Program-made: the position numbers and the translations under genes | Notes under the pieces: generated by a model | Told to the model about the DNA's origin: nothing | The model's database searches: none | The model's input: the letters and a program-made list of their open reading frames with translations, nothing else | In this document: positions 16,405-26,200 of the stretch, in pieces | Position numbering within the stretch: position 1 is the first letter of the stretch | How the letters are laid out: each line of letters begins with the position of its first letter | Origin: Chitinophagaceae bacterium | GTDB lineage: Bacteria; Bacteroidota; Bacteroidia; Chitinophagales; Chitinophagaceae | Assembly (NCBI GenBank): GCA_016786745.1 | Contig: JAEUVS010000145.1 | Location: 1 to 60,249, forward strand | Length of the DNA: 60,249 nucleotides | Direction of reading: 5' to 3'

Positions 16405-17362
16405 GGGGGCTAAAAGTAAAGAAGAAATATTATTTTGCCTTACAACTTATTCACCATTGTGGGATTCACACAAAAAGGGCTACAGGGCCTGGCTGCAGTT
16501 AGAAAAATCTCTATCAGAGCATTCTGTCGCGGCATACCTGTCTGATCTCGAAAAGCTCACCCAGTATTTTCAGTCGGCCGGTGAGAAGGTATCTCCCCGC
16601 GATGTAACACTCAAACATCTTCAGAAATTTACTGCATGGATCAATGAGCTGGGTATGACGGCCACATCGCAGGCGCGCATCATTTCAGGTATCAGGTCAT
16701 TTTATGATTACTGCATATCGGAGAACATTACAGAAAACGATCCTACCCTGTTACTTGAAGCGCCTAAAACGAGAAGGAAGTTACCGGACACGTTGAGTGT
16801 TGAGGAAGTGGATGAAATAATAGCGGCGATTGATTTGTCTACACCGGAGGGCGTACGTAACAAAGCGATCTTTGAAACGATGTACAGTTGCGGCCTTCGT
16901 GTATCGGAGCTTGTTACACTCAAAATTTCACAATTTTATCCTGACCTCGGCTTTGTGAGGATTACGGGTAAAGGTGATAAGGAACGGTTGGTACCGATTG
17001 GAAGGCATGCGATCAAGCATATCAGGATCTATCTCAAAACGATACGTAACACTATAGATATTGTAAAAGGCGAAGAAGATATTCTGTTCCTGAACCGGCG
17101 CGGGACACGGCTTTCACGAGTAATGATTTTTTTGGCGCTTAAAGATCTTGTTAAAAAAGCCGGTATAAAGAAGACGATTTCCCCGCATACTTTGAGGCAT
17201 TCATTTGCTACCCACCTCGTGGAGGGCGGCGCGGATTTACGTGCGGTACAGGAGATGCTGGGGCATGAAAGTATTACTACTACTGAAATATATACTCACC
17301 TTGACAGGGATTTTTTGAGAGCGACGCTTCAGCAGTTTCACCCCGCGTTCAGGAAATCGTGA
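16403..17362 (+). CDS. xerD: Site-specific tyrosine recombinase XerD
   Basis: Resolves chromosome dimers at dif with its partner XerC and FtsK. The N-terminal core-binding domain has LEKSLSEHSVAAYLSDLEKL; the catalytic domain has the full set Arg in MYSCGLRVSEL, Lys in TGKGDKERLVPIG, HTLRHSFATHL, His in LGHESITTTEIYTHLD and the Tyr nucleophile. ATG 16403 gives 319 residues; TTG 16457 (MWDSHKKGYRAWLQLE) gives 301, nearer the usual 298, and would remove the clash with the divergent gene. The TGA stop at 17360 is the first base triplet of a repeat element. Confidence 0.93.
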   Translation: MGAKSKEEILFCLTTYSPLWDSHKKGYRAWLQLEKSLSEHSVAAYLSDLEKLTQYFQSAGEKVSPRDVTLKHLQKFTAWINELGMTATSQARIISGIRSFYDYCISENITENDPTLLLEAPKTRRKLPDTLSVEEVDEIIAAIDLSTPEGVRNKAIFETMYSCGLRVSELVTLKISQFYPDLGFVRITGKGDKERLVPIGRHAIKHIRIYLKTIRNTIDIVKGEEDILFLNRRGTRLSRVMIFLALKDLVKKAGIKKTISPHTLRHSFATHLVEGGADLRAVQEMLGHESITTTEIYTHLDRDFLRATLQQFHPAFRKS

Positions 17363-17458
17363 TGCGTGACGCGTGAAGCGTGAGGTTTGAATTGAAGCGC
17401 ATACGACGCTCACGCTTCACGCATGACGCTTCACGCCTCACGCTTCACGTTTCACGTT
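17360..17458. repeat. Inverted repeat of GCGTGAN units, copy A
   Basis: Left arm: TGATGCGTGACGCGTGAAGC and on, with TGA every 7 bp. A spacer TTTGAATTGAAGCGCATACG follows, then a right arm of TCACGC units that is the same motif on the other strand. Because 7 is not a multiple of 3, each arm puts TGA in all three frames of the strand that enters it. It shares its architecture and spacer with the copy at 18981-19058, and the two flank the DUF4136 and DUF2911 genes. Confidence 0.85.
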
Positions 17459-17525
17459 ACTTTAACTAACAACTGTTAATCTCCTACGTACATAAAACGT
17501 CCAATCATCAAAACAATTAATAATT

Positions 17526-18104
17526 ATGAAAAATGTATTGAAAATCTGGTTTCCGGTTTTCGCTGCATTTATAATCACTGGTTGCGGCGTACAGTCGTAT
17601 GTTGAAAAAGACCCCTCAGTCAATCTTAACAGCTATAAGACTTATGCCTGGATCGGCGACAAAGGCAGGAAAAATGATAAACCATACAAGGATTTCCAGG
17701 AGAGTTATTTAACAGACCTGATTTCGCAGCAACTGGAAAAAAACGGATTTGTTAAAGCAAAATCAAATCCCGACGTACTCATCGATTATGATATCATGAT
17801 CGAAAATGAAGTTCGTGAAAGATCAAATCCGGTTTACTCGAGATCGTTTGTACGATATTTCTATAACCCGTACACTGGAAGGATAAACACACTTTATTAT
17901 CCTTCGCGTTACCTCGGGCAGGACGCCTACGATGTACCTTACAAATCAGGAACAATCACTATCAATATCGTTGATAATGACTCAAATAAGCTGGTTTGGC
18001 AGGGATGGGCAGAAACCGAGGTAACCAGGAAAAGGATTGATAAAGAAGACATGAACAAAATCGTGAAATCAATCTTCAGGAAAATGGACCTGGCAAAAAA
18101 CTAA
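17526..18104 (+). CDS. DUF4136 lipoprotein
   Basis: A 192-residue envelope lipoprotein. Signal peptide MKNVLKIWFPVFAAFIITGC has a lipobox (ITGC), so the mature N-terminus is a lipidated Cys20. The DUF4136 domain starts SYKTYAWIGDKGR and includes QLEKNGFVKAKSNPDVLIDY, then GTITINIVDNDSNKLVWQGW. Its role is unknown. The DUF2911 gene follows after 36 bp on the same strand. The gene lies between two copies of the 7-bp-periodic repeat. Confidence 0.92.
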   Translation: MKNVLKIWFPVFAAFIITGCGVQSYVEKDPSVNLNSYKTYAWIGDKGRKNDKPYKDFQESYLTDLISQQLEKNGFVKAKSNPDVLIDYDIMIENEVRERSNPVYSRSFVRYFYNPYTGRINTLYYPSRYLGQDAYDVPYKSGTITINIVDNDSNKLVWQGWAETEVTRKRIDKEDMNKIVKSIFRKMDLAKN

Positions 18105-18140
18105 TGGGCTAAAACCCTATTTTTGTCCAAAACCTGAAGC

Positions 18141-18977
18141 ATGAAGATTGTTTTAACCTTTGTAGCGGCGGCTATGTTATGTAGCGCCGCTTTTTCACAA
18201 AATAACCTCAAAGTTCCCGCTCCATCTCCTGGTTCTACAATAAAACAGGATTTTGGACTTTCTTCAGTGGAACTTTCTTATTCAAGACCAAGCGTAAAAG
18301 GCAGAAAAATTTTCGGCGACCTGGTTCCATACGACAAAGTATGGAGAACAGGCGCCAACGGTGCTACTACAATCACTTTCGGTGATGAGGTAAGCATCGG
18401 TGGTAAAAAAGTACCCGCAGGAAAATACGGGTTGCTCACCATTCCCGGCCAGCAGGAATGGACAGTGATTATTACAAAAGCCACGAACGTTACAAGTCCT
18501 TCCGCCTACAAGGAAGCCGATGACGTGGTAAGAGTGAAAGTGCAACCTAACGAGCTTCCATTTCCTGTCGAAACATTTATGATTATATTCGACGACATCA
18601 AGGCAACCTCAATGCAAGCAGTTATTCTTTGGGATAGGACTGCTGTTGCATTCCCTATCAGCACGGAAATTGATTCGAAGGTTACCAGCCAGATAGATAA
18701 GCTGATGAAGACAGACAAGCCGCCTTATTTCCAGGCAGCAATGTATTATCTCGAAAGTGGTAAGGATCTGACAAAGGCAGTGGAATGGTTCGACAAAGCG
18801 CTACAGGACGATTCCAAAGCCTTCTGGGTTTATCATAACAAAGCGAATGCGCTTGCCAAACTCGGGAAGAAAAAAGAAGCTGCTGAAGCTGCACAGAAGT
18901 CAATTACCTATGCTAAAGAAGCCAATAATGATGATTATGTGGCGTTGAATGAGAAGTTGCTGGCTTCGCTGAAATAA
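18141..18977 (+). CDS. DUF2911 protein with C-terminal TPR-like region
   Basis: A 278-residue exported protein. Signal peptide MKIVLTFVAAAMLCSAAFSQ. The DUF2911 domain (about residues 25-180) has VELSYSRPSVKGRKIFGDLV, VWRTGANGATTITF and AGKYGLLTIPG, the typical family blocks. Residues about 200-275 look like one to two TPR units (AVEWFDKALQDDSKAFWVYH, ANALAKLGKKKEAAEAA). It is probably periplasmic. Function is unknown. Behind its stop begins repeat copy B. Confidence 0.92.
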   Translation: MKIVLTFVAAAMLCSAAFSQNNLKVPAPSPGSTIKQDFGLSSVELSYSRPSVKGRKIFGDLVPYDKVWRTGANGATTITFGDEVSIGGKKVPAGKYGLLTIPGQQEWTVIITKATNVTSPSAYKEADDVVRVKVQPNELPFPVETFMIIFDDIKATSMQAVILWDRTAVAFPISTEIDSKVTSQIDKLMKTDKPPYFQAAMYYLESGKDLTKAVEWFDKALQDDSKAFWVYHNKANALAKLGKKKEAAEAAQKSITYAKEANNDDYVALNEKLLASLK

Positions 18978-18980
18978 TTG

Positions 18981-19058
18981 TGATGCGTGAGGCGTGAATC
19001 GTGAGGTGTGAATTGAAGAGCATATGACGCCTCACGCTTCACGCATGACGCCTCACGC
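18981..19058. repeat. Inverted repeat of GCGTGAN units, copy B
   Basis: Left arm TGATGCGTGAGGCGTGAATC and on, spacer GAATTGAAGAGCATATGACG, right arm CTCACGCTTCACGCATGACG. It closely matches copy A at 17360-17458. The last codons (SVRRHA) and TGA stop of the minus-strand symporter gene lie inside its right arm. Confidence 0.85.
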
Positions 19059-20748
19059 TATTAAATATCCAGGAAAAAACAATCACACAAATTCCGCTAA
19101 GCAGCGTAAGCCACAGAAATCCGAGTCCAATCATTTTGTACCGCTCCATCGTAAATAATGTGATGGTTATCGCCTCTGAAACGATCGCTGCCCAGAATAC
19201 AGCGTTCGACTTAATCTTCTTCATGTAGAACGCCACGAGAAATATCCCGAGAATCACCCCGTAAAAAAGCGACCCCAATATGTTTACCGCTTCGATCAAA
19301 CTGCCCATCTTCGTTGCAAACATCGCAGTGATCATACAAAATACGCCCCACCCTAAAGTATATCGCTTCGACAACACGAAGTCGCGCTGCTTTGAACAAT
19401 CCTTCTCCACAAATTTTTTATGAAGATCAACAACAGTTGTTGAAGCGAGTGAATTGAGCGCCGCCGCAATACTTCCCCAACCTGCCAGGAAAATTACTGC
19501 GATGAGCAATCCAACCAGTCCTATAGGCAAATGATCTATCACGAATCGAAGGAAAATGTAGTTGGTATCGGTCGTTTCTGCTAATGCATCTACTTTTTTT
19601 ACAAGCGTTTTTACTGAGTCGCTGATTACTTTCTCCTGTGCAAGGTGATCTTTGATGTTTTTAACAAGCTCAGGATTTTCGCGATCGTTCATCCATTGCT
19701 TAACTACTTCCTGCTTTGAAGATTGCACTGAATCGAGTTTCGACTGCAGTCCGCCCGCGATGCCAGCATACTCAGAATTATTCAGCGCCTCCAATTGTTT
19801 CGTATTGAAGGTGGCTGGATGATTGGTGAGGGTATAGAATGAAAACACAAGCACGCCCAGCAACAATATCAAAAACTGCATCGGCACTTTCACTATACCG
19901 TTCATGATCAGTCCCATCCTGCTTTCCCTGATTGAACTGGCGGTAATATATCGTCCCACCTGCGACTGGTCGGTGCCAAAGTATGACAACTGGAAAAACA
20001 AACCTGCTATTAAGCCGCTGATAATATTATAGCGATCGCCCCAGTTAAAACCGCTTTCAGTAAAACCGGTTGTGATCACATTCATCTTTCCAAGTTTATC
20101 ACCTAAATCAATCGCGCCTTCAAAACCCAGTCCTTCCGGAAGTTTACCTACGAGTACATAACCGGCCAATATCATTCCCACAAACACTACCACCATCTGG
20201 AATTTCTGCGTGTGTGCTACGGCTTTGGCTCCACCCGAAACGGTATACAGGATAAGCAGGCCGCCCATTAATACATTTGTGAGATAAATATTCCAGTGAA
20301 GAAGAGAAGATAGTATGATTGCGGGCGCGTAGATGCTGATGCCTGTTGACATGCCGCGTTGCAAAAGAAATAGTAAAGAAGTAAGTGTTCTCGTTTTCGA
20401 GTCGAAGCGGTGTTCGAGGAATTCATAGGCGGTATACACTTTCATCCTGTGAAATATCGGCACAAATGTTACGCAGAGAACAATCATCGCGAAGGGCAGT
20501 CCGAAATAAAACTGCACGAAGCGCATTCCATCAACGTACGATTGGCCCGGTACTGACAGGAATGTAACTGCGCTCGCTTGTGTTCCCATTACACTCAGCA
20601 GGACGAGCCACCAGGGCATAGTGCGGTTACTAAGAAAGTAGCCGTCGAGGTCGCGGGTTGTCCGGCTCTTGTAGAGACCATAAACAATCACACCTGCGAG
20701 GGTGGCTATGAGTACTATCCAATCTGTATTGCTCATCTGGTCAAACAA
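19039..20748 (-). CDS. Sodium:solute symporter (SSS family)
   Basis: An inner-membrane transporter of 569 residues with about 13 helices that uses the Na+ gradient for solute uptake. Typical blocks: LDGYFLSNRTMPWWLVLLSV, SYFGTDQSQVGRYITASSIR and LPIGLVGLLIAVIFLAGWGS. A charged, coiled-coil-like loop of about 70 residues (about 330-400) interrupts the core, as in many Bacteroidota members. Substrate unknown. An internal ATG at 20736 (MSNTDWIVLIATLAG) is an equally good start. It is the last gene of an operon with the PIG-L deacetylase and a 52-aa membrane protein. Its C-terminal tail SVRRHA and stop are encoded by repeat copy B. Confidence 0.92.
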   Translation of the reverse strand: MFDQMSNTDWIVLIATLAGVIVYGLYKSRTTRDLDGYFLSNRTMPWWLVLLSVMGTQASAVTFLSVPGQSYVDGMRFVQFYFGLPFAMIVLCVTFVPIFHRMKVYTAYEFLEHRFDSKTRTLTSLLFLLQRGMSTGISIYAPAIILSSLLHWNIYLTNVLMGGLLILYTVSGGAKAVAHTQKFQMVVVFVGMILAGYVLVGKLPEGLGFEGAIDLGDKLGKMNVITTGFTESGFNWGDRYNIISGLIAGLFFQLSYFGTDQSQVGRYITASSIRESRMGLIMNGIVKVPMQFLILLLGVLVFSFYTLTNHPATFNTKQLEALNNSEYAGIAGGLQSKLDSVQSSKQEVVKQWMNDRENPELVKNIKDHLAQEKVISDSVKTLVKKVDALAETTDTNYIFLRFVIDHLPIGLVGLLIAVIFLAGWGSIAAALNSLASTTVVDLHKKFVEKDCSKQRDFVLSKRYTLGWGVFCMITAMFATKMGSLIEAVNILGSLFYGVILGIFLVAFYMKKIKSNAVFWAAIVSEAITITLFTMERYKMIGLGFLWLTLLSGICVIVFSWIFNSVRRHA

Positions 20749-20760
20749 TCATTTTTAATA

Positions 20761-20919
20761 TCACTTCTTCCCCATTGCCATTCCTCCTACAAGCAAACCC
20801 AACACAATTCCAATCAACAACCCGAGCGACACCTTTTTTATAAACAACCCTACCACCAACCCTAAAACAATTGAAACTACAATCAAAATATTCCTGCGAC
20901 TGTCCGGTACCTTACTCAT
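20761..20919 (-). CDS. Small two-helix membrane protein, 52 aa
   Basis: Reads MSKVPDSRRNILIVVSIVLG and continues with VGLFIKKVSLGLLIGIVLGL to end GGMAMGKK: a basic N-terminus and two short hydrophobic helices joined by a KK turn. The ATG overlaps the stop of the PIG-L gene by 8 bp (ATGAGTAA), and the symporter gene starts 12 bp after its end, so it sits in the middle of a tight operon. I do not recognise a family; glycine-rich helices suggest a helper or assembly partner of the transporter. Confidence 0.75.
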   Translation of the reverse strand: MSKVPDSRRNILIVVSIVLGLVVGLFIKKVSLGLLIGIVLGLLVGGMAMGKK

Positions 20920-23149
20920 TAGGTTGTTTATTTAAACTGATGATATTCGCGAATAACCGGTAAGCGCCCTGAACTCCCGCGGGCAGCTGGCGGAAAAATA
21001 CCAACCCGGTATATACAAATTTCCCTTTGCCATAATCAGCTATGACGAGGCTGCCGTTCAACGGTTCCTCGCCAGGATCATTCATGGAAAGAGGAGCAAC
21101 AAACGCCTTATCAAGTTTGGTTGCAAAATAAATTCCGCGCTCCTGGATCCAGTTATCGAAATCGGCCTGTGTGATTTTATTAGGATAATTAAATACCTGG
21201 TGATCCGGCAAAAGAAATTTTACGGGAGCATTTTCATCGGTTATGCGTTCACGTGATATATTAAGCGGGTATGGCCCGATGGTTGCATTAATGGGACCAA
21301 CAAAACTATTCGTGTTATACTGCACTACCAGGTTGCCGCCATTCTTCACGTATTCATTCAAAACGCTGTTTTTATCGGAAAGAAATTTATGAACGTTGTA
21401 AGCTCTCACACCTGTAACAACAGCATCAAAGCGGGAGAGATTATTAACGTTTAAATCTTTTTCCTGTAAAACTGTTACATCATAGCCCATAAGGATAAGC
21501 GCCGGAAGCACCTTATCGCCAGCGCCTTCTATGTAACCGATTTTTTTCGTGTCGCCAATCTTCACCGAATCAAGAACAATCTGTGTCGTATCGCTGCTGA
21601 AGTAATAAATATCCGGAATGTGATCATAGCTGATATGCCGCAATGTTCCGTAAGGAGAGTTGAACCTCGAATGCGATACCACCGGGAGAGGTTCATACAA
21701 TTCTCCCTTCACCGGGTCGGTAAATTTATATTGAACCGGTCGCACGTATGTGAGCGGTAATCCGCCAACTGTAATATCAAACTTCGCGGTGTATGCAGCA
21801 TCTGATTCAGGCCTGCCGATGAGCTGCTGGTCATCTACATCATAATAACCCTTTTGCATCGGCCTCATCAGCCAGTAAGGCTGCGACAACGCTTTATCGT
21901 TCTGCACAACAAAAGACCTGGTGAGCGTGAAGTTTTTATTTTTCTGCGCATTGGTATTGAATGCTGTGTCGAAACCAGCTATGCTTATTTTGTTAAGCCG
22001 CAATGCAGCGCCCCCCTGGTTATTGAAAACCGCTTCAAACTCCAGCGAATCTCCCTGCACCGCCATAGGAGAAAATGAATATGCCTCCATCCACAGCCCT
22101 GTTGCGGCTGCAATAATTTCCTGGAGCTCCTTCAGCTTTTGTGTGCGCCAGTAACCATCTTTCAATTTGCTTATCTCCCTGTACAACGACACAAGTGCAG
22201 GTACTGAATTGGCGGGTTTGTCGACCTGGTAGTTTTTGATGATGGCATCAATAAGCGTAGTTATCCTTGTGGCACCTATGCGGCTCCACCCGAGATTAAT
22301 GCCTTCAGTTAATGATTGCGCCGGTTTACTGCCATCGGTAAATGAAAAATATTCCAGCCATTCGCCCCTGCCGGCCGCTACTCCAAAACCCTGGCTCTTA
22401 TGCTGGCTGCGGCTTTCAGCTGCTATCTCGCCATAGCCTTTTCCTATCAATGTGTTGAAACCACCTAAATCAATTATTAAGTCGTGCTGAGCGGTGTAGT
22501 CTACATTTCCGAACCTGTAGCTGTTCCAGAATATCCGTTTCGCTTTCCATGGCCTTACGCCATTTTTCAACTGCCCAGGAAAAACATTGGGATCGCCTGA
22601 AATTTTGAAGGCCTCATCAGCGAGTACGGTAGATGCTGAATGCTGCCCGTGCCCGGCCCTGTTATCGGGAGGAAACCTCGTAATAATCACATCGGGTTGA
22701 AATTTTCGTATCACCCACACCACGTCGGAGAGAATTCGTTGTTTGCCCCAGAACGAAAGGGCTTCCTCGGTTCGTTTACTGTAACCAAAGTCGAATGCCC
22801 GTGTAAAAAATTGTTCGGCGGCGTCAACCCGGCGGGCAGCCAGTAGTTCCTGGGTCCGAATGAGACCGAGTTCAATGCCCTGTTCGCCTCCTATCAGGTT
22901 CTGACCGCCATCGCCACGGGTAAGCGACAGGTAGCCGGTGCGCACAAGCTTCTCGTTCGACAGCCACCCGAGCAGGCGTGTATTTTCATCATCGGGGTGA
23001 GCCGCTATGTAGAGGACGGAACCAAGAACGTTCAGTTTTTTTATTCGCAGTAATATCTCGGAAGAACTGTAAACCGGGGGTGCCTGGGCCTGTAAAAGGG
23101 TATTGGAAAAAATCAAAAAAAGAGGTAGTAAACAGCCCCAGAATTTCAT
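20912..23149 (-). CDS. Secreted PIG-L/LmbE family deacetylase with C-terminal amidotransferase-like domain
   Basis: A 745-residue exported zinc hydrolase that would remove an N-acetyl group from a sugar-type substrate. The signal peptide starts MKFWGCLLPLFLIFSN and ends near LLQAQA; ATG 23149 fits better than ATG 23179. The PIG-L domain has the metal motif IAAHPDDENTRLLGWLS and the GHGQHSAS histidines. The middle part (about 350-500) looks beta-sandwich-like; the C-terminal part (about 520-740) resembles a class I glutamine-amidotransferase fold (KIGYIEGAGDKV, YVKNGGNLVVQYN). It heads the operon with a small membrane protein and a sodium symporter, so the product may be imported. Substrate unknown. 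Confidence 0.88.
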   Translation of the reverse strand: MKFWGCLLPLFLIFSNTLLQAQAPPVYSSSEILLRIKKLNVLGSVLYIAAHPDDENTRLLGWLSNEKLVRTGYLSLTRGDGGQNLIGGEQGIELGLIRTQELLAARRVDAAEQFFTRAFDFGYSKRTEEALSFWGKQRILSDVVWVIRKFQPDVIITRFPPDNRAGHGQHSASTVLADEAFKISGDPNVFPGQLKNGVRPWKAKRIFWNSYRFGNVDYTAQHDLIIDLGGFNTLIGKGYGEIAAESRSQHKSQGFGVAAGRGEWLEYFSFTDGSKPAQSLTEGINLGWSRIGATRITTLIDAIIKNYQVDKPANSVPALVSLYREISKLKDGYWRTQKLKELQEIIAAATGLWMEAYSFSPMAVQGDSLEFEAVFNNQGGAALRLNKISIAGFDTAFNTNAQKNKNFTLTRSFVVQNDKALSQPYWLMRPMQKGYYDVDDQQLIGRPESDAAYTAKFDITVGGLPLTYVRPVQYKFTDPVKGELYEPLPVVSHSRFNSPYGTLRHISYDHIPDIYYFSSDTTQIVLDSVKIGDTKKIGYIEGAGDKVLPALILMGYDVTVLQEKDLNVNNLSRFDAVVTGVRAYNVHKFLSDKNSVLNEYVKNGGNLVVQYNTNSFVGPINATIGPYPLNISRERITDENAPVKFLLPDHQVFNYPNKITQADFDNWIQERGIYFATKLDKAFVAPLSMNDPGEEPLNGSLVIADYGKGKFVYTGLVFFRQLPAGVQGAYRLFANIISLNKQPNE

Positions 23150-23204
23150 GCGCGCTAAGATATTGTAAATGTTTATCATTCCTTTATAACTCTATGGTAT
23201 TGAA

Positions 23205-23235
23205 TTTGCGCCGTCAACCTTAATAGTTAATTTTG
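23205..23235 (+). promoter_or_regulatory. Promoter of the TamB-like gene
   Basis: Complete Bacteroidota consensus: -33 TTTG at 23205-23208, 19 bp, then TAATTTTG at 23228-23235. The predicted transcript starts near 23241, leaving about 12 nt before the proposed CTG start at 23253. Confidence 0.72.
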
Positions 23236-23252
23236 CAACCAACTTCATCAGC

Positions 23253-26200
23253 CTGAGAAAATTCTGGAAAATATCCCGCACCGTACTGTTAATATTGATA
23301 GGATTAATCATATCGGTATGGCTGCTTATTCAAACAACTCCAGTACAAAATTTTCTCGTTCACCAGGCTGCTAAAAGAATTTCCAACGACCTCAATACTA
23401 CTGTCAGAATCCGGCATGTTGACTTCGCACTGTTTAACAGCATGCTACTCGAAGGAACACTTGTACTCGACAAAAACAAAGACACTCTTCTTTATGCGGG
23501 GGTGGTAAACGTGAATATAACAGACTGGTTCTTTTTTAAAGACAAAATCGAATTAAAATATATCGGTCTCCAGGACGCGGTATTTCATCTCAACCGCACA
23601 GACTCTGTATGGAACTACCAGTTTGTTCTCGACTACTTCAGCTCACCCGCACCGGCAAAAAAACAAAAGGGCATTGATCTTAACCTGAACAGGGTTGAAT
23701 TCGATAACATTTCCATCGTACAAAGAGACCAATGGCGAGGCGAAGATATGAGCGCATTTATTAAGGCTTTTGACCTCGACGCGCGCGAAATAAATTTTAA
23801 CAAAAAGTTGATTCGCATATCTCACGTAGACCTCGACCGGCCGTATTTCGCCATCAACGATTATCCCGGGCTAAGGCCTCCACGCGTCCGAACCACAACC
23901 GAAGACGAAGACTCCACAGTAAACGATCCTTTGCATTTAAGATGGAACATCGACGGATGGGATGTTCAGATTGACATGATGCATATCGAAAACGGATTGT
24001 TTAAAACGGACCGGAAAACAGAACGCGAACCGTACAAGGGATTCGACGGCCAGCATATCAGCTTTGCTGAAATATCCGGATCAATAGAGCAATTCAAACT
24101 GGTAAGCGATTCCATCTTCGCAGAAATTTCGCTCGGCACAAAAGAAAGAAGCGGCTTCACCGTGAGTAACCTTTCGGCACACCTCAAATGGCACCCCGAA
24201 GCAATGGAGTTTTCGAAACTCAGCCTGAAAACGCCGGAAAGCCATCTTACCAACTTCTTCGCCATGCGTTACAACACGTTTTACGACATGGACGATTTTA
24301 TCTCGAAGGTGCGGATGGAAGGCAACTTCAATAATGCAATTATTTCAAGCGACGACATCGCCTACTTTGCTCCACAACTGGCCGACTGGAAAAAAAGGAT
24401 TCAGTTGAAGGGAAATGTAAAGGGCACTGTCGATAACCTTAACGGCAAAGACCTCATCATACAAGCCGGAAAAGATACTTACCTGAAAGGAAATATAAGT
24501 ATGGCCGGCCTGCCTGATATCGGGAAAACCTACATCGACTTCGAGGCAGAAAATTTTCGCACCACCTATAATGACGCGGTGGGCCTCGTGCCGCAATTGA
24601 AAAATGTGGGATTGAAAATCAGCGAGCTTGAATATTTAAAATTCCGCGGAAACTTCACGGGCTTTTTGAGTGACTTCGTAACCTATGGTACGCTCGACAC
24701 AAAGCTCGGCACGATCGTTACCGACCTGAACATGAAATTGCCGGAGAACCAGGTATCACGTTATTCGGGTAGCATCAAGACAAACGAATTTCTGCTCGGG
24801 ACACTTATAGGTAACAATTCGGTGGGCAGGTTCACATTCCAGGGAAAAGTAAATGGCAGCGGACTAAACTCTTCAAGCGTAAATGCAGAACTTGATGGTA
24901 ATGTCCAGCTCTTTGAATTTAACGGCTACCCCTACCAGGGTATCACCGTGAAAGGAAAAGTAGCCAAGAAATTGTTCAATGGCGAACTGATAGCAGCCGA
25001 TCCTAACCTGCAGGCACAACTGAACGGGTTGGTAGATTTTAGCCGCGACATTCCACAGTTCGACTTTGATGCCGACATCGCGAAGGCTGACCTGAAAATG
25101 CTTAAGCTGATGAATAAAGATCAGATTGACTTCAGGGGAAAATTCAGCTTTAATTTTACGGGCGACAACATAGACAATTTTCTCGGAACAGCGCGCGTGT
25201 ATGACGCACTCGTCCTGAGAAACGGTAAGAGAATTTCGTTCGATTCGCTTTATGTAGAATCGAAAATTCTTGATAGCAACAAAGTGATCACCGCCATCAG
25301 CAATGAATTTGACGCGGCCATCGCGGGAGAATTTTCTATCAATGAACTTCCGGCGGCTTTTCAAACTTTTCTCAATAAATACTACCCTTCATATATAGAG
25401 CCGTCTAAAAAACTGCTTACAAATGAAAACTTCAGTTTCGTAATCACCACGAAAAATGTCGAAGAGTATGTGAGCCTGGTTGATCCGAAGCTTACTGGTT
25501 TTAACTACAGCACCATTACCGGGCGCATCAACACAAAAGAAAACCTTCTCGACTTAAACGCCGACGTACCGCAGTTCAATTTCCGCAACCTGGCATTTCA
25601 TGATGTTAAGCTGAAGGCAACAGGTACATATGATAACCTTTCGATGCAAACCGACATCGCCAACATCTTTATCAACGACAGCCTGAATTTTCCGGGTACT
25701 TCCATTAAACTGAAATCGGCCAACGACCTTTCAGACATCAACATTAAAACGAGCGCCAATCAAACACTTAATACCGCCAATATTTCTGCACGTGTACAGA
25801 CACTTCCTGCAGGAGCAAAAGTGCGGTTTCTCGAATCGACTTTCGACGTGAACGGTAAAAACTGGACTATTGATAAGGATGGAGAAATTGTGATCACCGA
25901 CAGCTCGGTGACTGCAAAAGGTATCAAAATGTATAACGGCCTGCAGGAAATACAGCTGACCTCTGTTCCTTCAATGTCGGGCAGAGGCAGCGACCTGAAA
26001 CTACAACTGCAGAAAGTAAACATCGGCGATTTTACGCCTTACCTGGTAAAATCGAACAGGATTGAAGGTTTGTTATCTGGAACAGTAACCGTTTCGGAGC
26101 CTTTTAAAAAGGTAAGAATAGACATGAACGCCGAGGCCGAGGAGTTCCGGCTTGATAACGACTCTATCGGAAAGGTTTCACTTAAAGGAAAATATTACGA

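Noticed and set aside
17360..19058. CRISPR array from the periodic repeats
   Set aside because: Units are only 7 bp, without unique spacers, and there are no cas genes.
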